Below are positions 8,197 through 17,761 of a DNA stretch of 64,000 nucleotides, piece after piece (within the stretch, counting starts at the first letter, position 1; each line of letters starts with the position of its first letter). The DNA lies in assembly GCA_903904835.1 (NCBI GenBank), contig CAIVEI010000065.1, forward strand, positions 31,335-95,334, given 5' to 3'. The stretch is from an uncultured Schlesneria sp. (GTDB taxonomy: Bacteria > Planctomycetota > Planctomycetia > Planctomycetales > Planctomycetaceae). The notes below the pieces were generated by a model that was not told the DNA's origin, did not search any database, and worked only from the letters and a program-made list of their open reading frames with translations. A program made the translations under genes and the position numbers.

Positions 8197-11184
8197 CTAA
8201 TCATCACGACCGGTGATGACATCGACGACTTCTGATTCCTCTGGCCCACGTCGCACGATGCCGCGCGATGTCGATTCGATCAGTTCGATTGTCACGTCAG
8301 CGGGTAAGTCACGCACCGTTGTCGTCATTCCTTGCGGCCAATGAACGATCAATTCGTTAATCGTCGTTGTGGCACCCAAACCAAATTGGACCAACCGCTC
8401 GTTGCTTGCCATGTAACCATCGCCAGCGACGAGCTGTTTCTTCCAAACGCGATCAGCGGCATGGACCTCAATCAAACTCCCGATCGCATCGCGTCCGCCC
8501 AGACGCGCGGTGAGACGTACCGAGATGAAGTGACCAGCCCCTTGCGTGACATTCATCACCAGTGATGCCCGGTCCCCCACGTTCGAAACGGCAAAATCCA
8601 TCAGCCCATCCCGATTCCAATCTAACCGAGACAACCCACGACCAAGCCGTTTTTGTGCGAAGAACGAACCGATCTCATTGGCCATCAGTTCAGAAAATCG
8701 ACCCGTTCCCAAGTTGCGAAAAAACTGGGGTCGCATGTGAAATTCGCCCCCTTCGTCGCGGTAATCGTCGATGTGTCCGTTCACACCGACGATATCCGGG
8801 AACCCATCGCAATCAGCATCCAGACATTGTGTCCCCCAGCCGACAAATGGCATCGTTGCGGACCGGAATCCTGCGGTCGTGGCGTTATCGACGAATAACC
8901 CGGGGGAATCTTGCAGGAATAACATGCTCGATTCGTCCTTGTAGGTTGTGATATAGAAATCAATCCGGCCATCACCGTCGAGATCGTCTGCTGCGATCCC
9001 CATCGATGCCATCGCCAATCCGTCCTGATTGTAGGCCACCCCGCGAATGAATGCTTCGTCTTCCAGTCGAATATTGAGAGGCTCTGCGGTGGCCTGGTTG
9101 TGCAGCAAGAAATTCGGCACCTGGTCATTAGAGATCAATAAACTTGGGCGACCTCGCTCAAGCAGTTCAAACGCGACAATCCCTAACCCCTTTCCTTTCG
9201 GCTCGCGGGCATCCGGGGAGATCAGTTCGAAAGTGCCGTCGCCGTGACTGAGCAGCAGCCGATCGGGAGCTCCATCGAACGCTTTTGGAGAACACGCCCG
9301 GCCTTGACAGATCATCTCGTAAACATGGGGGCCGGTCACATAATTCACGTCGTAAAGATCAGGATGGCCGTCGGCGTTCAGGTCGACAACAACACAACTG
9401 GTGGTCCAATCCGTCGATGCCAATCCGGCCCGGTCTGTCACGTCTGAGAATGTTCCGTCGCCGTTATTATGCAAGAGCTGATTACGTCCGACGTTGGCGA
9501 CATAAAGGTCAGGAAAACCGTCGCTGTCGAAGTCACCAACGGCAGCTCCCTGACCATATCCCCGATCAACCAATCCCGAGGATTGAGTGACGTCAAGCGC
9601 CTCGCGTCCAACAAGATTTCGAAACAGGCGGTCAGTCAGGGATAAGGATGGCTCGGGTTCAGACTGACCGGTGCGCCAGACCGACCCTTGTGGTAAGAAC
9701 AGATCGGGCCAGTTGTCGCGGTCGTAGTCGAGCACAGCGACCCCTCCGCCGGTCTGTTCGAACATCCGTTGGCCTGGCGTTGCAGGGTCAATGGAATTGA
9801 AATACGTAAAGTCGGGTCCGCTTTCCGATTCCTCAAAACGAATCTGGGAATTCTTATTGGCTTCGAGTTCCATGAAGGATTCTGTGTGGGGAATTGAAGA
9901 CAGATTAAATTGAGGAAATGCTGACAGGTCGAATTGCAGCGCCAGATTTTCATGATCAACGACCAGTGGCAGCTTTTCGTCAAGTTGTCCTGCCACTCGC
10001 GCAAACAATTCACGTGGCCATGTCGCGTCGGGAAATTGCCGTTCAGCAACGATGCCCCATGCTGCCGCTTCCCAAAGTCGACCCATCTGCTCTAACAATA
10101 GAGCGACATCCCTGATCGGCTCGACTCGCTGTGAATGCGTAGTCAACACCTGGTCGATCAATTGCGTCAGCTCAGTCTGTTGCTTCGAGCGGTTTTCAAT
10201 GACTTCGACGTTCTTAGTTTGAAGTAAGCGCAACTGCTGTCCCAATTGTGCTGTCGCCCGGCGGGATGTCGACAGGTCCCGTAGCGAATTCCAGAAACAC
10301 CGAGCTGCCATTTGAGTCTGATGATGCTTACGAGACCAGAGGCCAAACACGTATTGGATGTCGGGGTCGCGATTCGCGGTGCTCGGAAGATCTCGATACC
10401 ATTTGACGAACTGATCGTCGGAATGATTGATAAGTAACTCACCCAGCATGGCCAGCCCGGCGATGAAATGAGGGGAAACGGACAGACTCTTTTTCAAGCG
10501 GACCATCGCTTCGTCCGTTCGCCCGTCCCACAACGCATCAGCCGCCAATCCGAATTGAACGAGTTGGTCACCGGGCGATTTTTTTTCGCAGTCGTTCAGA
10601 AATTGAAGCTGCTCGTTCGGTCGGTCAAGATCGGCAAACAGGACGAGCTCGTGAACATCGGCTTTCCCGCTACGCACGAGAGAAAAGAAATGGGGGACAG
10701 ACTCACGACGACGGCCTGACACGTTCATCAGAAAAGCCAGTCGCTCGTGCGTCAGCACATGGTTGGGCGAGAATTTTAGAAATCGTTGATACAACGCCTG
10801 GGCGTCATTTAATCGACCGGCATCCCGACACGTTTCGGCTGCATAATAAAGACCGAGCGGGGGTTCTTTGAACTGTCTCTGCCGCTCAGCCAACATCTCG
10901 TAATGCTGCACAGCCGCGTCGATACGCCCCGCCTTGGCGGCGGCCTCGCCCGCAACGGAAAGGGCTTGGATCTGGGGCGAACCCAACGCGACAATCTCGA
11001 TCGCTAGCCGTTCTGCACGGTCGTAATCGCCTTGTTTTAACGCCGCCTTGGCATCCGACAGCTCCGGCGGCGGGAGGAGGGTCACGCCACGTCTCATCGC
11101 GAGGATAAAACCAGCGCCAATGACGACGAACGCCAAGACAAGAAAGATCCAACGTCGTCGAAGCAAGTTTTGACTACCCGTCAT
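8197..11184 (-). CDS. TPR / FG-GAP repeat / ASPIC-UnbV protein (CRTAC1-like), copy 2
   Basis: A 995-aa paralogue of the downstream gene with the same order: basic start MTGSQNLLRRRW, a transmembrane helix at about 13-30, TPR-like helices to about residue 400, calcium-loop FG-GAP repeats (DYDRDNWPDLF, DFDSDGFPDLY, DLNADGHPDLY, DLDGDGRIDFY, DADCDGFPDIV, DWNRDGLMDFA) and a C-terminal UnbV domain (INELIVHWPQGMTTTV). It is expected to be exposed outside the cytoplasmic membrane. It starts 21 bp after the lipoprotein stop, so both are probably in one transcript. Sequence similarity to copy 1 is obvious but diverged, indicating an old duplication rather than a recent one. Confidence 0.88.
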   Translation of the reverse strand: MTGSQNLLRRRWIFLVLAFVVIGAGFILAMRRGVTLLPPPELSDAKAALKQGDYDRAERLAIEIVALGSPQIQALSVAGEAAAKAGRIDAAVQHYEMLAERQRQFKEPPLGLYYAAETCRDAGRLNDAQALYQRFLKFSPNHVLTHERLAFLMNVSGRRRESVPHFFSLVRSGKADVHELVLFADLDRPNEQLQFLNDCEKKSPGDQLVQFGLAADALWDGRTDEAMVRLKKSLSVSPHFIAGLAMLGELLINHSDDQFVKWYRDLPSTANRDPDIQYVFGLWSRKHHQTQMAARCFWNSLRDLSTSRRATAQLGQQLRLLQTKNVEVIENRSKQQTELTQLIDQVLTTHSQRVEPIRDVALLLEQMGRLWEAAAWGIVAERQFPDATWPRELFARVAGQLDEKLPLVVDHENLALQFDLSAFPQFNLSSIPHTESFMELEANKNSQIRFEESESGPDFTYFNSIDPATPGQRMFEQTGGGVAVLDYDRDNWPDLFLPQGSVWRTGQSEPEPSLSLTDRLFRNLVGREALDVTQSSGLVDRGYGQGAAVGDFDSDGFPDLYVANVGRNQLLHNNGDGTFSDVTDRAGLASTDWTTSCVVVDLNADGHPDLYDVNYVTGPHVYEMICQGRACSPKAFDGAPDRLLLSHGDGTFELISPDAREPKGKGLGIVAFELLERGRPSLLISNDQVPNFLLHNQATAEPLNIRLEDEAFIRGVAYNQDGLAMASMGIAADDLDGDGRIDFYITTYKDESSMLFLQDSPGLFVDNATTAGFRSATMPFVGWGTQCLDADCDGFPDIVGVNGHIDDYRDEGGEFHMRPQFFRNLGTGRFSELMANEIGSFFAQKRLGRGLSRLDWNRDGLMDFAVSNVGDRASLVMNVTQGAGHFISVRLTARLGGRDAIGSLIEVHAADRVWKKQLVAGDGYMASNERLVQFGLGATTTINELIVHWPQGMTTTVRDLPADVTIELIESTSRGIVRRGPEESEVVDVITGRDD

Positions 11185-11205
11185 GGCATGGCCGAAGAAG
11201 TCCCT

Positions 11206-11700
11206 CTACTTGAGGTCGAAGACAAAGTTGTTGTCTTTGCCCGCCTCAACCTTCGCGGTCAACGTCGACGTTTTCGGGTCAGCATATTTCGCGGGCAAGA
11301 CATTTGCGCTCCCCTTTTTGGCTTTTTTCGCATTGTGAGTGTCTACTGGCGTAAAGTTCGCTTTCGTCGAATGCGCGTCTTCTGGCGTTTTTTCGGTTTC
11401 ACCAGCATCAAGCAGCATCACCATGACAGTAAAATCACCTGCGGCCGCACCGTCACCAGCGGCGTAGGTCGTCAGTGTGTACTCACCCGAGTCGTTTGTC
11501 CGTCCGATCGCCGCTGGCTGATCACCTTTCGGCGAAAATGAGACGATTGCTCCAATCACAGGACTACCCAGAAAGGTGACCTTCCCTTTCGTCTTAAAGA
11601 CTTTCGCGCGAGGCTTGCCTTTACCTGTGTCACCATTACAGCCAGAGAGCATGATCCCCAAAATGACTAAACAGCATAACGGTTTGAATTGAAATCGCAT
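11206..11700 (-). CDS. Small lipoprotein, carboxypeptidase-regulatory-like (transthyretin-like) fold
   Basis: A 164-aa protein from the ATG at 11700, preceded by AAAGGA at a good distance; the longer reading start at 11766 lies inside an intergenic hairpin. The signal peptide ends in a lipobox, ILGIMLSGC, so the mature protein starts at Cys and is lipid-anchored. The mature part has GKVTFLGSPVIGAIVSFSPKG and SGEYTLTTYAAGDGAAAGDF, the pattern of the beta-sandwich carboxypeptidase regulatory-like domain commonly encoded right after DUF1559 genes in planctomycetes. It is separated from the DUF1559 gene by a hairpin (11753-11782), which could reduce its expression relative to that gene. Confidence 0.85.
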   Translation of the reverse strand: MRFQFKPLCCLVILGIMLSGCNGDTGKGKPRAKVFKTKGKVTFLGSPVIGAIVSFSPKGDQPAAIGRTNDSGEYTLTTYAAGDGAAAGDFTVMVMLLDAGETEKTPEDAHSTKANFTPVDTHNAKKAKKGSANVLPAKYADPKTSTLTAKVEAGKDNNFVFDLK

Positions 11701-11752
11701 CGACAGAATCCTTTGCGAAAATCGCATTGGTAATAAAAAGAGAGAAACGACA

Positions 11753-11782
11753 GTGAGGGCTGCCAAATCTGGCAGCCCTCAC
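11753..11782 (-). terminator. Intra-operon hairpin, probable terminator or attenuator after the DUF1559 gene
   Basis: Perfect 13-bp stem (11753-11765 with 11770-11782) and a 4-nt loop. Read on the minus strand it is followed by a pyrimidine/T-rich run (TTTCTCTCTTTTTATT). It lies between the DUF1559 stop and the lipoprotein start, so it could terminate most transcripts and let some read into the downstream cassette. Confidence 0.7.
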
Positions 11783-11821
11783 TTGGATCAGATCAATTCG
11801 AAACGGTAAGACTTCGTTGTG

Positions 11822-12925
11822 TTAGAAGTCACCAACATTTTCGCTGCCGCTGATTGATCCCAACGCGCCCCAGACACCGTAGACACTTTGGCCGAAGGGG
11901 GTTGCACTGGTACCACCAGGAGGATTCGTCAGAGTCGGGTTTCCTGTATTGATGTTTTCGCTGATGAAACGAACAGTCCCGTCACCCATCAGCACCTGAA
12001 CGCCGCCTGTGTGCAGGCTCGAAGGTTCATAAATCCCGTCTCTGTCATCACCACCATTTGAAGGACAACTGATCTTGTTTGGACCAAGAATCGTTGTAAT
12101 ACCGGTATACGCGGGGGCTCCATCGGCCCAGCGGAGTCCACGCCACAGGGCTGGCGTATTGACCGTGCCTGGACCAAAAGCCGTCCCCTGGTCCGTGAAG
12201 CAGATCGCCGGATTTGCTGTCAAACTTCCTTGAGCGAATGCTTGGGAGATCGCGCCGTTCTTGATCGTGACGGCACCCGCTTTGGCTTTAATCATCTCGG
12301 CCATCGCAATCGTGTTACTCAAGCCGTCCGTGACGTCCCGAGTCGAATGGGTACCAGCGACGCTGTTGTTACCGCCGATGAACATGCCTCTCAAACCACG
12401 TCCGCCATTGCCATTCCATTGTGGTGTATGATCCCACACGGTATCGCCACGGACTGTGCCATAGTTTGTCCCTTTCAAAGTTCCCTGGACGCTGGAATCG
12501 CCATCGCTTGGGCACAGGTAGGCCGGAATTTTTGTCGTGGGAACAACGTGGGCGGTGTCCCAGGGGACCCAATTGTTGGCGGAGTAGTTCGTTCCATTAA
12601 CAGAAGCAGCAGTACCCCCGGATTGGCCCAGATTCCACAACGGGGCTTGATCGATGTAAGGAAGAATTTGAACGTAGGTACTCTGACGGCGCCCACCAGG
12701 TCCGGCAGCCAGAAGTGATGACATGGGGAACACGCCAAACGTGTCGTGGTAGTTGAAGATCGCAAGACCGAACTGCTTCAAGTTGTTCTTGCATTGTGTT
12801 CGGCGAGCCGCTTCTCGCGCCTGTTGAACTGCAGGCAGCAGCAATGCGATCAGAACTGCAATGATGGCGATGACCACCAGCAATTCAATCAAGGTAAACC
12901 CGCGCTTTCGACTTTGTTGACGCAT
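11822..12925 (-). CDS. DUF1559 domain protein with prepilin-type N-terminus
   Basis: A 367-aa protein with the type IV pilin-like leader [20 protein letters not shown] followed by the [16 protein letters not shown] segment that marks planctomycete DUF1559 proteins, and a C-terminal [19 protein letters not shown] box. The leader would be cut by a prepilin peptidase before Phe, leaving a membrane-spanning helix. A GGAGG sits 6 bp before the ATG at 12925. These proteins occur in dozens of copies per planctomycete genome and are thought to form pseudopili or surface structures; no specific role is known. A promoter-like TTGCAT-N17-TACAAA lies about 66 bp upstream. Confidence 0.95.
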   Translation of the reverse strand: MRQQSRKRGFTLIELLVVIAIIAVLIALLLPAVQQAREAARRTQCKNNLKQFGLAIFNYHDTFGVFPMSSLLAAGPGGRRQSTYVQILPYIDQAPLWNLGQSGGTAASVNGTNYSANNWVPWDTAHVVPTTKIPAYLCPSDGDSSVQGTLKGTNYGTVRGDTVWDHTPQWNGNGGRGLRGMFIGGNNSVAGTHSTRDVTDGLSNTIAMAEMIKAKAGAVTIKNGAISQAFAQGSLTANPAICFTDQGTAFGPGTVNTPALWRGLRWADGAPAYTGITTILGPNKISCPSNGGDDRDGIYEPSSLHTGGVQVLMGDGTVRFISENINTGNPTLTNPPGGTSATPFGQSVYGVWGALGSISGSENVGDF

Positions 12926-12990
12926 CTGACCTCCAAAACATGTAAAGAAAATGTGAATTCATTCCCGAAACTTCGGGAAACGAAACTTTA

Positions 12991-13019
12991 TTTGTATCGC
13001 GTCGAATGAAGGTATGCAA
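12991..13019 (-). promoter_or_regulatory. Candidate promoter of the DUF1559 gene
   Basis: On the minus strand, -35 TTGCAT at 13019-13014, 17-bp spacer containing TTCGAC, and -10 TACAAA at 12996-12991. It matches the hexamers and spacing of the candidate promoters at 45259 and 48016. The rest of the 12926-13373 gap is AT-rich and shows no convincing gene; the in-frame extension of the next gene into it looks non-coding. Confidence 0.5.
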
Positions 13020-13373
13020 ACTAATTCAATATACTTTTCCGAAAGGAGTGAAGGTTGTTTAAAAAAAGTCCTTTCATTTTGTCATTTTGTCGGTAAGAAA
13101 ACTGCACTCTCGAAATCTTGAGATACTGATTGCGGTCGTGTTATTCTCGAGAAAAAGGGATGGAACGTATTGAATCTGTATCGAATCGCAACCGATTCCG
13201 TCGCAATCATCGGGGTTGAATCAAAACGATACGCAAATGTGCTAGTGCTTCGTTACAAAAAGTTGGTATTCGTGAAGATCGCGGTACGGGCCTCGCTCGC
13301 AACCAAACGGAAAGGTAAGGCTGCCGTGTTGAAGCGGGTGGAAAGATGGGATGTTTTGGTTGCTGGGGACGAT

Positions 13374-13865
13374 ATGATCGGAGAATTGCTCATTCGCTGG
13401 ACGGCCAGATTGGCGGTTGCGTGTTATGTCGCCAGATTGGCTTTCGATGTCGAGCAGAAAGCGGATGCCAATTGGCAGCAGTCAGCTCGCACGTGGTGGA
13501 CGATCGGATGCTTTTTCTTTCTATCACATGTGATTGCTGCATTTCACTTTGAACATCACTGGAACCATGCTGCCGCCTACGAAGCGACCGCAAAAAGAAC
13601 GGCCGAAGTGACCGGCTGGAACTCGGGATTCGGCTTGTATATCAACGAGTCGTTTCTGGTCCTCTGGTTGACGGACACGCTTTACTGGTGGCAAGACCTT
13701 TCCTGGCCGCAGCATCGCCGAATTTACTGGACCGTCCAATCGGTTTTTGCATTCTTAATGCTTCAGGCAACCGCGATCTTCGGTCCGCCGTTTTGGATTC
13801 CTGTCGTGGTTCTGGTCATGGCATTCCTGTGGCTTCGGCCGTGGACAGGATGGTCCACGAGTTAA
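13374..13865 (+). CDS. Conserved planctomycete membrane protein, unknown function
   Basis: A 163-aa protein from ATG 13374, which has GGGGA just upstream; a longer frame begins at TTG 13170 but its first 68 residues look non-coding. It has about four hydrophobic helices: LAVACYVARLA, the WWTIGCFFFLSHVIAAF segment, LWLTDTLYWWQDL and two near the C-terminus. Histidines and aromatics are frequent (FHFEHHWNHAAAYEAT), reminiscent of membrane oxidoreductase-like proteins, but I recognise no named family. It is a single gene convergent with the minus-strand TPR gene at 13976. Confidence 0.6.
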   Translation: MIGELLIRWTARLAVACYVARLAFDVEQKADANWQQSARTWWTIGCFFFLSHVIAAFHFEHHWNHAAAYEATAKRTAEVTGWNSGFGLYINESFLVLWLTDTLYWWQDLSWPQHRRIYWTVQSVFAFLMLQATAIFGPPFWIPVVVLVMAFLWLRPWTGWSTS

Positions 13866-13975
13866 CGAAAACGTTTCCCGGCCCAGGTGATTGGTGGAAC
13901 TCGAAAGCTTCAAATTCCACGGCGCGATCGCAAGGATCTGTCGATGACCACGGGTCGCCGTCAAATCTCTGATCG

Positions 13976-14686
13976 TTAGTTTTTTGTTTCATTGGACCGG
14001 CCCTGTTCGTTCTCAGGTTCGTCAGGACGCCCGAAACGTAAGGGGAGCATTTGTTCGTAAAGTTTGAGAAGACGGCTCGCAAATTCTTTGTCTTCATCAT
14101 CATCATCGGTGACCATTTCGATTGCAGCTTGATAATCGTTTTTTTGAGTCATGACCAAACCGCGGTTGAAGTAAGCTGCAGCCAACTTCGGATTGATTCG
14201 AATGGCCTCTGTGAAATTCCTTTGTGCCGTGTCGAAATTTCCATTCTTGAGCGCGAGGTTTCCTTCGTTGAATACTGTTTTCAGTTTGGCATACTCGTCA
14301 TTCACTCGCTCCTGGGGAATTTCGCCGAACAGGACAATAAGAAGAAAGAACGAAACACAAACAAGTCCGGCAATGAGCGTTGCGATCGACCATTGTCGCT
14401 GGACGTGGTTAAAATGCTCGACACTTTTCCATCGTTTGTTTTGCCAAGCCAATTCGCGGCCGGTTAAACCAAGATAAATTGATAAGCAGAATCCGATACC
14501 AGGCAGTAAACTTAATAGTCCGATGTAGGTGTTGTTAAATACGGACCAGATCGGCGTGAGAAGTAATCCGCCCCAACTCCAGCCAGCCACTCCCGGAGGA
14601 ATTTTGCCATACTTCCTGCCGGATGTGTTCTTATCATCGTTTGCAGAGTCTATTTCGAGATTTAATACTTCCTTCGGCTGGCTCAT
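13976..14686 (-). CDS. Membrane-anchored TPR protein
   Basis: A 236-aa protein from ATG 14686 (MSQPKEVLNLEID). The first part is cytoplasmic and Gly/Trp-rich (PPGVAGWSWGGLLLTPIWSV), followed by two or three transmembrane helices (about 45-85 and 105-130). The second half has a TPR pair (KTVFNEGNLALKNGNFDTA, then AIRINPKLAAAYFNRGLVM) and an acidic run VTDDDDEDKEF. It resembles DUF-type small membrane proteins fused to TPRs that act as scaffolds. No partner gene is adjacent in an operon. Function unknown. Confidence 0.65.
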   Translation of the reverse strand: MSQPKEVLNLEIDSANDDKNTSGRKYGKIPPGVAGWSWGGLLLTPIWSVFNNTYIGLLSLLPGIGFCLSIYLGLTGRELAWQNKRWKSVEHFNHVQRQWSIATLIAGLVCVSFFLLIVLFGEIPQERVNDEYAKLKTVFNEGNLALKNGNFDTAQRNFTEAIRINPKLAAAYFNRGLVMTQKNDYQAAIEMVTDDDDEDKEFASRLLKLYEQMLPLRFGRPDEPENEQGRSNETKN

Positions 14687-14887
14687 CGTATGACGTCCTC
14701 TTCTTCTTTTGCACACTTTTCGCTAAGGGAAGGACAGCGCGCGAGTCTGCGCAGCTCAAGGAAAACTCTAGGAAGGGCAAATTTTTCAACGCTCTCAGGT
14801 TTGCTTGGGAATCGAAAATCGCGTGGATGAGTCTCCGAAAGCCCTCGACCACTCGGATGGCGATTTCAACTTACAAGCTCGAAAGCA

Positions 14888-17761
14888 CTATAAAGATTCA
14901 AGGTCCAGCCAGTTATCGCCAACGGCAACGTCGACGACAAGTGGTACGTCCAATGACATCGCATGCTCCATCTCGTCTCGCACCACTTCGATCAGCGGCG
15001 TTAATTCCTGTGGAGGAACTTCGAAGACGAGTTCGTCGTGAATTTGTAGCAGCATTCTTGCCTGATACCCATGTCGTCTGAGGCTGGCGCGAAGGTTGAT
15101 CATGGCCTGCTTGATCAGGTCGGCGGCAGACCCTTGAATGACCGTATTGATCGCCGTTCGTTCGGGCATATTCAGGTTCGGGCCGCGCTGCGGACGAATC
15201 CCCTCGATCGCTCGACGGCGACCGAGAATCGTCTTCGCAAACCCCGTTGAGCGGCATTCTGCCAGCGTGTCGTCGATGAATTGGTTGACGCCTGAATATT
15301 TCGCGAAATAGTCACTGATAAACTTCGTCGCGACGTCTTTATCGATGCCAAGCGCGGCAGCCAGCCCAAACGGGCTTTGGCCGTAAATCACCCCAAAGTT
15401 CACCGCTTTCGCCACCCGGCGCTGATCGGAACTGACTGCATCCAACGCAACACCAAAAACGTCGGCGGCAACGGCCGCATGAATATCAATTCCTCGCTCA
15501 AACGCCGCTTTCAGCGCTGCATCGGAACTGAAGTGTGCCAGGATTCGAAGTTCAATCTGCGAATAATCGGCACAGACCAGCTTCCACCCGGGTTCACCCG
15601 GCACGAAGGCTCGACGGATCTGCCTTCCTTCGCTCGTCCGGATTGGAATGTTCTGAAGGTTTGGATCACTGGAACTGAGTCGTCCGGTTGCCGCCACAAC
15701 CTGGTTGAAGGAACAATGAATCCGGCTTGTTTCAGGATGGATTAGTTCTGGAAGTGCATCGAGATAAGTTCCCTTTAATTTCGATAACTGACGGTGTTCT
15801 GTGATCTTCGCGGGGAGCGGATGAATCAACGCCAGTTCTTCCAGCACTTCTTGATCGGTACTGGGACCGGTTTGAGTCTTTCGGCGAACGGGAAGCATTT
15901 GTTCTTCGAATAAGACTTTGCGAAGCTGAATCGGCGAATCAATGTTGAACTCGTGCCCCGCCATCGAATAGATCTCGGCAATGGTCTGATTCAGACGATC
16001 GGTCACCGCGACGCTCTGTCGCTGCAATTCGTCCGCATCAACGCGAATCCCTGTTTGTTCCATCTCCGCCAGGATCGGGATCAACGGACGTTCCAGATTC
16101 CAATAGAGCTCGAATAAACCTTCCGACTTGAGTCGCTCTTCGAGCAGGTCCGCCAGTCGAAGCGATAGGTCGGCATCTTCTGTGGCATACTCTGCCACTT
16201 TTTCGACCGGAATATCGACCATGTTCTTTTGTTGTTTACCTGTCCCGATTAAGGCAGAGATCGGGATCGACTCGATTCCCAGATATTTTCCGATCAATAC
16301 GTCCAGGCTGTGGGATCTCGCGCCGGCATCGAGCAGGTAATCGGCCACCATGGGGTCGAGGCCTAATTGATCTCCGTCAAGCTGCAATTGAGCTCGACTC
16401 AAGACCGTCAGATCGTACTTGATGTTTTGATTGACGATCTGAACGGACGGGCTTTCGAGAATTGGACGAAGGGTGTCAATGACTTTTTGTGGATCAAGAA
16501 GAGCGCTTCCCGCAGGCCCCCTGACAGGCAGGTAATAACCCATTCCCGCCAGCCAACTGAAGGCCCAACCGACGATGTCGGCTCGCATCGAATCGACATG
16601 GGTCGTCTCAAGATCAAGGCAAATTCGGGTCTGCCCCCGAAGCGATTCCATGAAGCCCGCGAATTTTTCTGGTGTGTCGACGATCTCCCAGACGCGATGG
16701 ATTCGAGGTGGAAATTTTCCACTTGGTTCATCTTCTGGTATCGCTGCGGCGTCGCTCTGATCGCCGGTTGCAGTTTCTGCGGATTGGAGCGGAGGTTCCT
16801 CGGGAAGAGTCTCGTCGTCGTCGAACAGTGAAAGCTGCCCCTTTGACGCTGGTTTCGCTTTTTTTGCGGGAGGTTTCACTGTTGCAGTGGCCGCCGGAAT
16901 CACAGGCGCAAACTGTCGCACATCTTCGATCAGACGGCGAAATCCAAATTTGCGAAACAATTCTTGCAGCGTTGTTACGTCGGGTTGCTGTCGGCGATGT
17001 CCTTCCCAATCGAATTCGATCGGAAGCTGCTGGTTCAGGCGGACAAGCTGACGGCTTAGATAGGCCTGATCGCTGAAATTCTTCAGGTTTTCCCGCAGCT
17101 TGGCTCCGCTTGCCTTATCGGAATTTGCCAGCACATTTTCCAGCGTCTCGAACGCCTGAAGCATTGCGGCGGCTTTCTTCGGTCCGACCAGCGGAACCCC
17201 CGGGACATTATCAACTGCGTCTCCGACCAATGACTGGAAATCGACGACTTGATCGGGTCGAATGCCCCAATCCAGCAACAGCCCTGCTTCATCGAGATAC
17301 GTGTTTTTTCGGATGTTATAAATTTGGACCTGCGGGCCTAACAGTTGCCGGGCGTCCTTGTCACTGGTGACAATCCTGACGTGAAATCCCCGTTCGACCG
17401 CCTGCCGGGTGAGCGTCGCGATGACGTCGTCCGCTTCCCAGCCTGCCGATTCGATCAGCGGGATATCGAATGCCTGAATCACTTCTTTTAGCAAGGAGAT
17501 CTGTGGACGCAGGTCATCGGGCATCTCGGATCGATTGGCCTTGTACTCAGGGTAGATCGCGTCTCGTGTGCCGGGGCCAGGCGACTCCATCGCGCAGACC
17601 AGCCAGGTCGGTTTGTGGTCTTTGAGCAGTCCGATCAGATCACGGCTGAAGCCGAAAACAGCATTCGTCGGCAAACCTGCCGGACTGGTCATAGGGGGAA
17701 TGCCGTGAAATACCTGAAACATCAACGAAAACGTGTCGATCAGGTAGACTGTGTCCGTCAT
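14888..17761 (-). CDS. polA: DNA polymerase I
   Basis: A 957-aa, full-length PolA. The N-terminal 5'-3' exonuclease/flap domain (1-290) has [26 protein letters not shown] and SDKDARQLL. The 3'-5' proofreading domain (about 370-540) keeps DLETTHVDS (exo I), NQNIKYDL (exo II) and YATEDAD (exo III), so proofreading should be active, unlike in Thermus. The polymerase domain has motif [14 protein letters not shown], motif [16 protein letters not shown] and motif [10 protein letters not shown]. It fills gaps and removes primers in replication and repair. Its ATG overlaps the stop of the upstream dehydratase gene by 4 bp (ATGA), suggesting coupled translation. Confidence 0.98.
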   Translation of the reverse strand: MTDTVYLIDTFSLMFQVFHGIPPMTSPAGLPTNAVFGFSRDLIGLLKDHKPTWLVCAMESPGPGTRDAIYPEYKANRSEMPDDLRPQISLLKEVIQAFDIPLIESAGWEADDVIATLTRQAVERGFHVRIVTSDKDARQLLGPQVQIYNIRKNTYLDEAGLLLDWGIRPDQVVDFQSLVGDAVDNVPGVPLVGPKKAAAMLQAFETLENVLANSDKASGAKLRENLKNFSDQAYLSRQLVRLNQQLPIEFDWEGHRRQQPDVTTLQELFRKFGFRRLIEDVRQFAPVIPAATATVKPPAKKAKPASKGQLSLFDDDETLPEEPPLQSAETATGDQSDAAAIPEDEPSGKFPPRIHRVWEIVDTPEKFAGFMESLRGQTRICLDLETTHVDSMRADIVGWAFSWLAGMGYYLPVRGPAGSALLDPQKVIDTLRPILESPSVQIVNQNIKYDLTVLSRAQLQLDGDQLGLDPMVADYLLDAGARSHSLDVLIGKYLGIESIPISALIGTGKQQKNMVDIPVEKVAEYATEDADLSLRLADLLEERLKSEGLFELYWNLERPLIPILAEMEQTGIRVDADELQRQSVAVTDRLNQTIAEIYSMAGHEFNIDSPIQLRKVLFEEQMLPVRRKTQTGPSTDQEVLEELALIHPLPAKITEHRQLSKLKGTYLDALPELIHPETSRIHCSFNQVVAATGRLSSSDPNLQNIPIRTSEGRQIRRAFVPGEPGWKLVCADYSQIELRILAHFSSDAALKAAFERGIDIHAAVAADVFGVALDAVSSDQRRVAKAVNFGVIYGQSPFGLAAALGIDKDVATKFISDYFAKYSGVNQFIDDTLAECRSTGFAKTILGRRRAIEGIRPQRGPNLNMPERTAINTVIQGSAADLIKQAMINLRASLRRHGYQARMLLQIHDELVFEVPPQELTPLIEVVRDEMEHAMSLDVPLVVDVAVGDNWLDLESL

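Noticed and set aside
13170..13373. N-terminal extension of the membrane protein gene
   Set aside because: Starts at TTG without a ribosome site and looks non-coding; ATG 13374 has GGGGA upstream.
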